This document shows positions 56,100-64,000 of a DNA stretch of 64,000 bases, piece after piece. The position numbers and the translations under genes are program-made. A model generated the notes under the pieces. It worked only from the letters and a program-made list of their open reading frames with translations, did no database searches and was not told the origin of the DNA. This stretch comes from Diploptera punctata. Its lineage: Eukaryota; Arthropoda; Insecta; Blattodea; Blaberidae. Every line of letters starts with the position of its first letter. The stretch's first letter is position 1. The DNA lies in contig JASPKZ010004199.1 of NCBI GenBank assembly GCA_030220185.1, forward strand, positions 2,402,001 to 2,466,000, read 5' to 3'.

Positions 56100-57260
56100 C
56101 TTGTAATCAAATGGTAAAGAGAAAAATTTATGCCTGAACCGGGAATCGAACCCCGAACCTTCAGCTTTCCGTGCTGATGCTCTAACCATTGAGCTAATCC
56201 AGGCTTCCTTCCCATCCAAGCATAAATCCTTCCTTTACCTTACTGTCTTGGTCCCACATTCAAATGCTATGAATCATCATTCACAAATACACAATGAATG
56301 GCTTCTACCTGAAGAAGACATGAAGGGACTCCACATAGCTATAGCATTATTTATGAAATTAATATTAAGAAGCTAAAGCTGTTACTATGATTGAAATAAG
56401 TATATTAAAGTACACTACTAAATTATTGTAATCAAATGGTAAAGAGAAAAATTTATGCCTGAACCGGGAATCGAACCCCGAACCTTTAGCTTTCCGTGCT
56501 GATGCTCTAACCATTGAGCTAATCCAGGCTTCCTTTCTCTTTACCATTTGATTACAATAATTTAGTAGTGTACTTTAATATACTTATTTCAATCATAGTG
56601 ACAGCTTTAGCTTATTAATATTAATTTCATAAATAATGCTATAGCTATGTGGAGTCCCTTCATGTCTTCTTCAGGTAGAAGCCATTCATTGTGTATTTGT
56701 GAATGATGATTCATAGCATTTGAATGTGGGACCAAGACAGTAAGGCAAAGGAAGGATTTATGCTTGGATGGGAAGGAAGCCTGGATTAGCTCAATGGTTA
56801 AAGCATAAGCACGGAAAGCTGAAGGTTCGGGGTTCGATTCCCGGTTTAGGCATAAATTTTTCTCTTTACCATTTGATTACAATAATTTAGTAGTGTACTT
56901 TAATATACTTATTTCAATCATAGTAACAGCTTTAGCTTCTTAATATTAATTTCATAAATAATGCTATAGCTATGTGGAGTCCCTTCATGTCTTCTTCAGG
57001 TAGAAGCCATTCTTAGTGTATTTGTGAATGATGATTCATAGCATTTGAATGTGGGACCAAGACAGTAAGGAAGCCTGGATTAGCTCAATGGTTAGAGCAT
57101 CAGCACGGAAAGCTGAAGGTTCGGGGTTCGATTCCCGGTTCAGGCATAAATTTTTCTCTTTACCATTTGATTACAATAATTTAGTAGTGTACTTTAATAT
57201 ACTTATTTCAATCATAGTAACAGCTTTAGCTTCTTAATATTAATTTCATAAATAGAACTC
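56100..57260. repeat. tRNA-like repeat array, family C, inverted and tandem
   Basis: Four tRNA-like units: 56132-56204 (minus), 56457-56529 (minus), 56779-56851 (plus), 57073-57145 (plus). The second sits in the centre of a long inverted repeat: 56225-56455 and 56531-56760 are near-perfect complements (ACAATGAATGGCTTCTACC, AGCTATAGCATTA, GAAGCTAAAGCTGTTAC, AATCAAATGGTAAAGAG). The third and fourth are a direct tandem of the same unit of about 294 bp. TTTTTCTCTTT follows each unit. Copies differ by only a few bases, so the array is young. Confidence 0.85.
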
Positions 57261-57429
57261 TCTGGAAAAAATCTACGTTAAAAATGAAAAGGAGAAATTA
57301 ATGAACTTTGAAATTCCTGGCGAGGTTTTTCAGTAAACCAACAGAGGGAGCGAAAGATGGCTCTTCAAGATGACAGAACAACAGTCATGAAAATACAGCA
57401 GATGGAGCTGAAGTGTAAAGTTCCAAAAC
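57261..57429. other. No gene seen
   Basis: Unassigned intron sequence. Confidence 0.5.
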
Positions 57430-57735
57430 TACAGTATTACCCCTCTTTTACACTTTTCAAGGGACCACGGGGAAAATGGTGTAAAATAGGGGAAAGTGTA
57501 AATTGAGGGAAATGAAGATCAGCTCCAAAATGTTGATCCCCAGACTCTGCATCCATTTTAGAACACGATTGGGATAATGTACTACAGTATTGCCCCTCTT
57601 TTACAGTTTTCAAAGGATGAGAGAGAAAGTGTAAATTATGGGAAATGAGGTGGAGTTAAAAATTTAAAAATTGTTGACCCCCTTACATTCAGCAACCATT
57701 CTAGAACATGCAAAAAAGCATTGACTGGAATAAGA
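57430..57735. repeat. Diverged tandem duplication with short hairpins
   Basis: Units 57430-57580 and 57588-57735 share TACAGTATT-CCCCTCTTTTACA, AAGTGTAAATT-GGGAAATGA and CATTTTAGAACA-type blocks. CCCCTCTTTTACAC pairs with GTGTAAAATAGGGG within unit 1. A piece of the same repeat lies inverted near 60055-60105 (GTAAAATGCAGGGTAATACT). Confidence 0.6.
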
Positions 57736-57794
57736 TACAATATTGACTAAATAACATAATGTTTCAAAGTTAAAACTGGGAAACACATTATGAG

Positions 57795-57963
57795 GTTCTT
57801 AATTAATAAATTAATGAGTCATTTTTACATCTTACCTCATATATCATGTTTTATTAAACACGGTAACTATAGTTTTCAAATGATCTTGTCATTCATTTTC
57901 AACCGCCATTATGACTACCGGATATGAGGTAAGATGTAAAAATGACTCATTAATTTATTAACA
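57795..57963. repeat. Inverted repeat with ATGAGGT/ACCTCAT ends
   Basis: Arms 57795-57843 and 57924-57963 pair: TTAATAAATTAATGAGTCAT, TTTTACATCTTACCTCATAT. The loop holds a degenerate hammerhead-like motif. Confidence 0.8.
57860..57906 (-). ncRNA. Degenerate hammerhead-like motif
   Basis: Minus strand: GCGGU pairs with ACCGU (5 bp, one G-U). Core UGAAAA lacks C3 and the second G. Stem II AAUGA/UCAUU, then GAAAACUAUAGUU, where ACUAUAGU is self-complementary. Probably dead but same layout. Confidence 0.35.
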
Positions 57964-58471
57964 TAATGTTTCCTTCTTTTTCCTTCCAAGTATTAGGCCT
58001 GTTACGATCCTATAGAAAATTTTCCCTCCAGCGTTTCATAGGACGGCCCAATGATCTTCATCCTCTTGGTATATAATTATAAACAGCTTTGGGGATCCAA
58101 TTTGAACTCGTTATTTCAAGATGGTGTTTCCAATTTAGTTGGTACTGTTTAATATATTCCAAAATTGCCATAGTCTTCAATTCTTTTAAGATATCGGTGT
58201 TCCTTTTCCGATCCCATCTGGTGTAACCCGCTGTTCTGCGCATGCATCTCATTTCACAAGCCGTTATTCTGCTTTCATGTTGTCTTTTTAGTGTCCATGC
58301 TTCATTACCATAGGTCAACACTGGTCTAGCCAAAGTGTTATATAAACGTAATCTGGTGTTTTTTGTACAAGAGATGGTTTCATAACTTGATTAATAATTC
58401 CTAAACTTCTATTATAACTAGTAATTTTTTCAGGGATATCTTTTTCATCCCAGATAGATAATATCCAAGGT

Positions 58472-58746
58472 TATATTTATATATTAAATTTGGGAATTTT
58501 TAACATTATGAGGTTCAATTAATAATAATTAAATGAATCGTGATTTTTTCTTACCTCATACATCTATGCTTCTTTAAACACAGCACTGCAGTATCGGCGA
58601 CACTTTGTCGTCATCGTCAGCTGTTTTCACGACTCATGAGTCATGAAAACAGCTGACGATGACGACAAAGTGTCGCCGATACTGCAGTGCTGTGTTTAAA
58701 GAAGCATAGATGTATGAGGTAAGAAAAAATCACGATTCATTTAATT
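58472..58746. mobile_element. Palindromic insertion with about 12-bp target duplication
   Basis: TAATATCCAAGG occurs at 58459-58470 and 58746-58757, once in the intact LINE, so the 274-bp sequence between is an insertion. From 58528 to 58745 it is an almost perfect palindrome centred at 58636 with one mismatch near the centre. The left side has an extra unpaired AT-rich 55 bp with ATTATGAGGTTC. Confidence 0.9.
58649..58693 (+). ncRNA. Hammerhead-like motif in palindrome (mirrored on minus at 58580-58624)
   Basis: ACAG pairs with CUGU and AAA with UUU further out (stem I). Core CUGACGA is intact. Extra U. Stem II GACGAC/GUCGCC with one mismatch and loop AAAGU. GAUAC replaces GAAAC, UGCA, then GUG, where G at the cleavage position would block cleavage. 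The architecture is clear but activity is unlikely. Confidence 0.45.
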
Positions 58747-59154
58747 AATATCCAAGGTATTTAAATTGATTAGATCTCTCTAAAATTTTATTCTGGAGAC
58801 AGATTTTACTTTGTATGGGGTCCTTCCCATGAAATGCCATAATTTTAGTTTTGTTAATTGATATTTCCATATTAAATTTGGCACCTATTTTTTGTAAATC
58901 ATTTTTGGAAAGTGCCAGAAGAGCTAAATCGTCTGCAAAAAGAATAGCATTGAGTTTGAGGTTCCTATTGATGGGTATATACCCTCGTTGTGTTTTCCTC
59001 CATTCGTTTATTAATTTATTCATATATATAATGAAAAGCACCGGTGAAAGCCCACATCCCTGTCTTACTCCAGTGCTGATCTTTTCCCAAGAAGATAATT
59101 TGCCATCTTGTTTAACAGAGATTTCATTATCTTTATAGACGTTTCCTTTAATTT

Positions 59155-59268
59155 AAAATAAAATTCTTTATACCTCATCTCATATTCTGTCTTTTATTTA
59201 CTTAGAAAACAGGATATCAGATGAGGTGTAAAGAATTTTATTTTAAATTAAACAACATAATGATATTC
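59155..59268. repeat. Inverted repeat with ACCTCATCT/AGATGAGGT
   Basis: Arms 59157-59187 and 59223-59253: TTTAAAATAAAATTCTTTA, CCTCATCT and complements. It starts at the 5' break of LINE D. No hammerhead-like core seen. Confidence 0.8.
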
Positions 59269-59269
59269 C

Positions 59270-59722
59270 TATAATAGTTCAATGTAATGTGTGTTTTAAA
59301 CTGCTGTAAATATAAAATTACTTTATTTCTTTTACTTTCACGATTTAAAAATAAATAACAAGGAGAGGTTCAGCATGCAGCACTAGGAATCTTTGTAGAG
59401 AGATTAAAAAAAAAATGTTTTCTACCTTAGAAGTACACTGGTTGAATTTCAGAAATGTTTGAAAGTATGAACATGCTCTGCTCTTTATCGATTGTACATA
59501 ACCCAGCTTTGTTGGCTCATTAAACTTGAATGGCTCCTTATCGATGTATTGCAGCCAACTTCGTTGGCTCAACGAACTTGCTCCGCTATATATCGATTGT
59601 ACAGAAGCGAAATAATAAATCAAATATTTTTTATCTTTAACACTGAAGATCGATGTGATGTGACGTAAATTGCAGGAAAACAAAATTTCAGAAACGTAAA
59701 AGCAAGGTTTTTAATACATCGT
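59270..59722. other. No gene seen
   Basis: The 59345-59683 minus frame has no recognised motif. An internal near-repeat, GTTGGCTCATTAAACTTG and GTTGGCTCAACGAACTTG, lies at 59511-59572. Confidence 0.5.
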
Positions 59723-59734
59723 GAACATAGGGAA

Positions 59735-60022
59735 GGGGCACGCAGTAGCGTAGTGGTTAAGGCACTGAGCTACATGCCGGAGGGTCAAGGGTTCAAGTCC
59801 CGTTGGGGTCAGGATTTTTAAACTGACCCAAACCCTCTGGCGGCACTATGGCCCTGGGGTCGACTCAGCCTCTAAAGGAAATGAGTACCAGACGCTTGTT
59901 CTGGGGGTAAAGGCGGCCGTCATGCAGGGCTGACATAAAGTGTCGATTGTCTAGAAAAAGTGGGAGCCTTAACCTCCTACTACCCCAAGGGCCTCTGGGC
60001 CTGTTGTGGGATCACTTACTAA
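59735..60022 (+). mobile_element. SINE family 1, copy 3, with 12-bp target duplication
   Basis: Full SINE 1 order from GGGGCACGCAGTAGCG to GGGATCACTTACTAA. GAACATAGGGAA at 59723-59734 and 60023-60034 flank it exactly. 3' end shortened against copy 1. Confidence 0.9.
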
Positions 60023-60034
60023 GAACATAGGGAA

Positions 60035-60224
60035 ATTGAAGGGACCTTGAAAGAATGTTGTAAAAGGCAGGAAAATGTAAAATGCAGGGTAATACTGCAG
60101 TTTAAATTTTTTAAAAAGAAGAAAAATATGAGGTGAGTGATTACCTAAATGAATATACCTCATAGTGTGAATTCCTAAAATAAGTAAAGAAAATTATCTT
60201 CACTCAGGAAAAGATCCGCTCACC
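60035..60224. other. No gene seen; partial repeat
   Basis: 60055-60105 resembles the repeat at 57430-57735 in reverse. 60125-60165 has ATGAGGTGAG and ACCTCATAG, a short version of the intron inverted-repeat ends. Confidence 0.5.
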
Positions 60225-60600
60225 ACTCTCCACTTGTGGCATATATTGGCTTCCATGTTCGTGTGGCAAATCATATATAGAAACTACAAAAAGCATAGCC
60301 ACCAATTTACTGAACGCAGAAGAAACTGCAGACTAGAGGAAATAAAAAAATTGGCTTTAGTAGAACATGTTATTATGGAAAATGGATATCATATTCTACA
60401 TGAGAATACTCAGGCTTTAGCCACAACATCCTATCACTACCCTAGGCTATACAGAGAAGCCATAGAAATTTTTAAACACAAGAACAATTTCAATAGAAAA
60501 GATGAAGTATAAAACTGGCTAAAGCCTGGTATCACATGTTAAATAATATACGTATAAGCCTATTTAATAACAAAGAGACAGAACCTAACCAATCAGATGC
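60225..60600 (+). pseudogene. GIY-YIG relic of a second Penelope-type family
   Basis: Plus strand: TCGIYWLPCSCGKSYIETTK gives GIY and SYI with the inserted Cys-rich CSCG, matching PLE endonucleases but unlike the 51-kb element (KCGTCDN). After a frameshift near 60300 it continues RNCRLEEIKKLALVEHVIME, NGYHILHENTQ and YPRLYREAIEIFKHKNNF to a stop near 60510. The Gly of YIG is changed to Glu. Then two diverged tandem blocks with AACCAATCAGATGC at 60586 and 60645. Confidence 0.7.
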
Positions 60601-60839
60601 TGGATTGACGACACATAAGCCTTCTTAATACCAAAGAGACAGAACCAAACCAATCAGATGCCAGATTGACGACTATCCAATCAGCTTTGACTTCGTCTCC
60701 AGCCATTCAGGGACGGAGGGTTTCCCCAGATAAGATGAGACGACTTTGAAAGGTTCTATCAATAAAAGTGTTAACTGAAGCTGCATGAAATTTGGATGGC
60801 ATTATCAGTGTTGACTCAGTGTGGTCGGATTCTTATTTA

Positions 60840-61930
60840 AGCGAGTTATGGCTTCGAAAGTGGCAGATTTATGGCAAGGGTACATCGTGGGGCTTTCTGA
60901 CACCAATTACAGTCTATCCATGATTGTAAAACGGTACAAAGAGAAGGGATTGAAGACGTAAGGGTCAGTAAGGCATGTGTGGGCTGTATTATAAATTTGC
61001 ATAAAAATGGATTCCCACCGGAAGCCCAGTGTTAAAAAAAAATTGACAAGAGTACGAGCGCAACCGACTCAGATGGCAGCAGTAGTGGCCAAAGTCAAAG
61101 CTGAAGTGACCAAAGAAAATCCATCAACCAAGAGAAGCATTGTAAGTCGCACAAACACATGTAAAGGTATGGTCTGGTGCATAATCAATCAAAATTTGGG
61201 CTAAAACGGCGACATAAAGCCCGAGGACATGCCCTTAAAGAAAAGCACACCACAGAAAGGTTCACAAATGCAAGAAAGTTATATAAAACCATTTGGCAGG
61301 TGATAAATGGCAGTGGGTAGTTTCTCTGGATGAAGCATAGATCTACCTTGATGATACAAACAGGCCCCGTGCAATTTATTACCGGCCAAAAGGGACGTTT
61401 CGATTTCATCCGGGACAACAAAGAAAAGTTTTCAAAGGGCTTTATGGTGGTTGCAGGTTTTTGTGATGGGGAAGCTAAGATTTCACAGAGTTGAAAGCAA
61501 AGCCAAAGTCAATGCAGCCTATTTCCAATTTTTGATGAAGGCATCCCTTGGTTGTATGGTGCCGACACCTCAAAAGTTTGGATCCACATGGACAAGGCGT
61601 CGAGTCATACTGCAAGATCATCTCAGAGATACTACAGCCAAAAATTAGATGAAACAGGCATCCATATCATACCCTTCAATAGAGTCCCTGTGAAGTCACC
61701 AGATGCCTCGCTGATGGGTTTTTTTGTGGATTTGGTCTCCTGAAACAAGGCCTTGCTTCAAGGCATCCCACCATGGTGAAGGGCCTTTGGAAAGTTTTTT
61801 CAAGAGGTTTGGGCTAACATTCCTGTTCCTGTGCTGCAACGCAGCCTGCTGCAGTGGAAAGTGAGATGCAGGGCAATAGTCCATGCCCATGGCCAGCATA
61901 TCGAGCAGAATCTTTGGTGGTGAAAAGGAT
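60840..61930 (+). pseudogene. Tc1/IS630-type transposase relic
   Basis: Plus strand in broken frames. MASKVADLWQGYIVGLSD near 60848-60905 and IVKRYKEKGL (helix-turn-helix). KKLTRVRAQPTQMAAVV (linker). VSLDEA*IYLDDTNRPRAIY near 61320-61385 (first catalytic Asp). KVWIHMDKASSHTARSSQR near 61575-61635 (second Asp). PFNRVPVKSPDASLMGF near 61672-61725, then LQGIPPW-like and LQRSLLQWKLRCRAIVHAHG near 61838-61895. Many stops. TIRs not found. Confidence 0.75.
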
Positions 61931-62272
61931 TTTCTCTGCGATGAAAGGTATGAATTCTGTCTTATCTTATCTGGAGCAACCCTCCGTATAAACACCGGGT
62001 TCTCATATACAGCTGAGCTTCCAACCAGGGAACGCCACCTAGAAGAACCCACCACTGAAGATGCCCTACAAAGTCAAGGCAGAAACATCTGGAGAAACAC
62101 CAAATATGGACTATGGCCTTATAGCCAGAAATCTTTTAATACAATTATTTCCAGCTGTGAAAGTCTGCATTCTACAAAGAAAATATGACTTACACCACAG
62201 TAATGTTAAACCTGTCTCCCTACGTTTATACACTAAACACAATACATTAATCATATGATATATTAACTATTA
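61931..62272. other. No gene identified
   Basis: The overlapping 61883-62188 and 62061-62258 frames hold no known motif. It may be the 3' part of the transposon. Confidence 0.4.
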
Positions 62273-62457
62273 AAAATATATCACCTCACTCATATTGTGT
62301 CTTCTTTTTAGACCAGTTTCAGAATTATTCTATCATTAGTATTTTCATGGCAACTGTTCTGTCGTGGTTATGCACTGCTTCGTCCTCCATTTGTTAGTAC
62401 AGTGATGAAGATGAGGTGAGGTGAATATTTTTAATATTTAATTATAATACCTACTTT
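62273..62457. repeat. Inverted repeat with CACCTCA/TGAGGTG
   Basis: Arms 62268-62293 and 62408-62445 pair (ATTAAAAATATATCACCTCA with TGAGGTGAATATTTTTAAT). The loop contains a hammerhead-like motif. Confidence 0.8.
62311..62339 (-). ncRNA. Degenerate hammerhead-like motif
   Basis: Minus strand: CUAAUGA (one change from CUGANGA), extra U, short stem AGAAU/AUUCU, GAAAC, UG, GUC. Stem I pairs weakly. Lies 200 nt from the MRM3 splice donor. Confidence 0.35.
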
Positions 62458-62531
62458 TTACTAGGTTTGAACATATAAAATATATTTGTAATTATGGCAA
62501 TTGACTGATGATATGTCAAAAAAAAACAAAC

Positions 62532-62687
62532 CTTTTGTGAGAATAATTTTCTGGCATCCCACCCCTGCAGCTCCTCGGATAATTGTACCCAAGTTCCCGG
62601 GATCACGGATGTTATCACATATAATTGTGAGTGGTAAAGCATCCTCTGCCGGCTGTTTCATATCAACTTCAGGAGTCCTGAGGAAAC
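62532..62687 (-). CDS. MRM3: MRM3-like rRNA methyltransferase, internal exon
   Basis: 156-nt exon. The acceptor is most likely TTGCAG/GTTTCC (AG at 62689-62688). A second AG 10 nt inside (CCTCAG/GACTCC) is possible. It codes FLRTPEVDMKQPAEDALPL, then TIICDNIRDPGNLGTIIRGA, which is SpoU motif 1 with the Asn, the Arg-Asp-Pro and the catalytic-site Arg, then AGVGCQKIILTKG. It ends one base into a Gly codon at the donor AAAG/GTTTGT, which the 55678 exon completes. The N-terminal substrate-binding part and mitochondrial signal are not in this window. Confidence 0.85.
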
Positions 62688-62797
62688 CTGCAACATATTA
62701 AATTTTCTGCATATAACAGCTCAGTTTTAATGCCTGAGAGTTTTCTTTCTCAGTGTAATTTCTTATAAAACACAATAACTAGCACCATAACTAATTC

Positions 62798-62885
62798 ACT
62801 GGCACTATGGGATATGGAGATTCATGACTGCAGACACATAGCACTCCACATATCCCTATGTAGTAGTAGTAGTAGTAGTACTCTC
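62798..62885 (-). mobile_element. LINE family A 3' tail scrap and (TAG)n
   Basis: CACTGGCACTATGGGATATG and CTCCACATATCCCTATG match the family A end at 18805-18870. (TAG)n at 62861-62881 follows. Confidence 0.6.
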
Positions 62886-63265
62886 TTGAATGGAGTATTT
62901 ATGAAAGCATGCCAGTGGACTCTATTCTTTGTTAAATTCTGGACTTAATTTCAGCTTTTCACTCCATCATTGTTCATATATTCCAATATCCAATTTGAGT
63001 GTCATGTTTCATGCCAAATATCATTATCTTTGTGTCCTGCCTGCTTGCTTTCATTTTAGTTTCTTTAATAATGGATTTTAAGAAGTGCAGGTTATTAGGT
63101 CATAGCTTTCAATTCCTGTGATGGGGTTGCTAACTAGGCAATCAACCTGCCTTCCTCAGTTCTAGAGGTGGAGTTTAGACATTTCTTTCCAAACCCAATA
63201 GTTACGGTTTTTCTGCCATTACTTGGATAGCTGCTTGCAGTGGAAATCCACTGTGCATTAGGGTT
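62886..63265. other. No MRM3 exon recognised
   Basis: Searched on the minus strand for the next upstream MRM3 exon. Nothing convincing was seen. Confidence 0.4.
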
Positions 63266-63269
63266 ACTG

Positions 63270-63640
63270 GTTATCACATCCCTAAGCCAATCCATATATC
63301 TCTATACTGAGAAAATATTTTCCAATAATCCCCTATCTAAATAACCTTCCCTCAAATCATGAGACGTTTCAGTGTTCTCCAATAATTCCCCATTTGTACA
63401 CGTCCTTCCTATCACAGTCTCGGAGACAAACTCTGATCTATTGCAGTCCTATTTACCCTAACTCCACATTCATGATTACCTATTATATCATCAATACAAG
63501 CAGTAAGAAATATATTTCTTAGAATTTTATTTGTAGATGGAAATAATGAAATGCCCCATAATTCTTGCAATCAATTTTATCTACTTTCTTACAAAATGGT
63601 AAGATAACTAATTTATTTCACTCATTTGAAAGAGCCTCTA
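63270..63640 (-). mobile_element. LINE RT fragment, badly degraded
   Basis: Minus strand: ILPFCKKVDKIDCKNYGAF matches the VxLPVYKKGDKxDCxNYRGIS region before RT motif A. Downstream blocks IGNHECG and RPRL-like scraps follow in shifting frames. Confidence 0.55.
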
Positions 63641-64000
63641 TTTCCAAAACATATAATATTATGTACACTTAGCAAAAAAAAAGAATGAGCGACTTCAAAA
63701 TGCAGAGTCCCTGCTATGACCCACTGCACATGTTCGAAGAGCTAAAGCTGTGGTTCACAAAGTAATGAATTGTTAAATGTTTTAAATACGCTGTATTTAA
63801 TTTTAATGGTCTTAAATAGTTAAAGAGCAGTGAAGGAGACATGTTTCTAGATATTTACAAGTGTTTGATGTAAGCAATATTACTCTACTTGCGACATTTC
63901 AAATAAAGTTCCACTCTCATGCGTAATGTAAAAGTTAACAAGACAACTTGGATTTAGACGAGTAGTATATGACATTCGAGTAGCGTAGATTGTTAAACCA
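63641..64000. other. No gene seen
   Basis: AT-rich to the window end, no supported feature. Confidence 0.5.

Larger units (their letters stand above)
57965..59160 (-). mobile_element. LINE family D, split by a palindromic insertion
   Basis: Minus strand. 59160-58747 codes GDLxVKQDGKLSSWEKIS-like through LFIIYMNKLINEWRKTQRGY, ILFADDLALLALSK (RT motif C) and SNQFKYLGY. 58471-57965 codes LARPVLTYGNEAWTLKRQ, RRTAGYTRWDRKR and NWKHHLEITSSNWIPKAVYN. The order and sequence are those of 44475-45545, without the AT expansion. The two parts are separated by a 274-bp insertion bracketed by AATATCCAAGG. Confidence 0.9.
55679..62531 (-). other. MRM3 intron, 6,853 nt, filled with repeats
   Basis: Donor AAAG/GTTTGT at 62531 and acceptor TTTTTAG/GATGTG at 55679. 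It joins phase-1 ends to give an uninterrupted TKGCADLW reading. It holds LINE, SINE, Penelope, Tc1-like and palindromic sequences described separately. Confidence 0.8.

Noticed and set aside
62501..62701. Plus-strand frame opposite the MRM3 exon
   Set aside because: Shadow. The minus strand has SpoU motif 1 and splice sites.
1..64000. CRISPR arrays, bacterial operons, integrons
   Set aside because: All signals are eukaryotic (introns, SINEs, LINEs). The repeats are microsatellites or transposons, with no regular spacers.

Overview
The window is eukaryotic nuclear DNA, AT-rich, and most likely from an arthropod with a large, repeat-loaded genome. Support for an insect comes from the mix of tRNA-headed SINEs, APE-type LINE fragments, Penelope-like elements, hAT and Tc1/mariner remnants, and a candidate LTR promoter with a TATA box and an arthropod TCAGT initiator. 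A cockroach or termite is possible but not shown. Intergenic and intronic DNA is mostly dead or non-autonomous mobile elements and AT-type microsatellites.

Only one host gene is recognised. It is the 3' part of a nuclear gene for a mitochondrial SpoU/TrmH-type rRNA 2'-O-methyltransferase, best match MRM3, on the minus strand. A 156-nt exon (62687-62532) carries SpoU motif 1. The terminal exon (55678-55224) carries motifs 2 and 3 and the stop. The split Gly codon and the GT/AG borders agree, giving an intron of 6,853 nt that is filled with repeats. Upstream exons lie outside the window or were not recognised.

Layout. 0-5 kb: LINE endonuclease fragment, then an old LINE (family A) interrupted by a Penelope-terminus inverted repeat and a mariner relic. 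6-7 kb: tRNA-like repeats. 7.4-8.0 kb: inverted pair of SINEs. 9.2-11.2 kb: Tc1/IS630-type transposon with long TIRs. 11-23 kb: LINE 3' ends, SINEs, a hAT-like relic, a 261-bp palindrome. 23.8-24.7 kb: hAT element with an exact 8-bp target duplication. 27.6-30.1 kb: pentanucleotide satellites around a SINE and a LINE. 32.5-33.0 kb: candidate solo LTR. 36.3-38.0 kb: LINE with a long open reverse transcriptase frame. 38.9 and 47.1 kb: two copies of a TA-inserting Tc1/mariner-type element keeping a helix-turn-helix. 44-46 kb and 53.5-57.3 kb: tRNA-like repeats sitting at the apex of inverted repeats. 51-53 kb: nearly complete Penelope-like element (RT plus GIY-YIG). 57.8-62.5 kb: MRM3 intron with several palindromes, a split LINE, a second Penelope-type GIY-YIG relic and a Tc1-like transposase relic.

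The most interesting signals are two recurring designs. (1) A hammerhead-ribozyme-like motif (CUGANGA, one extra base, stem-loop, GAAAC, short self-complementary stem III, GUH, pairing flanks) occurs at seven places, in Penelope termini and in palindromes. (2) Four related sets of near-complete tRNA-like cloverleafs are flanked by inverted arms, in the best case extending the acceptor stem to about 37 bp. Both are read by eye and need folding and genome-wide searches.
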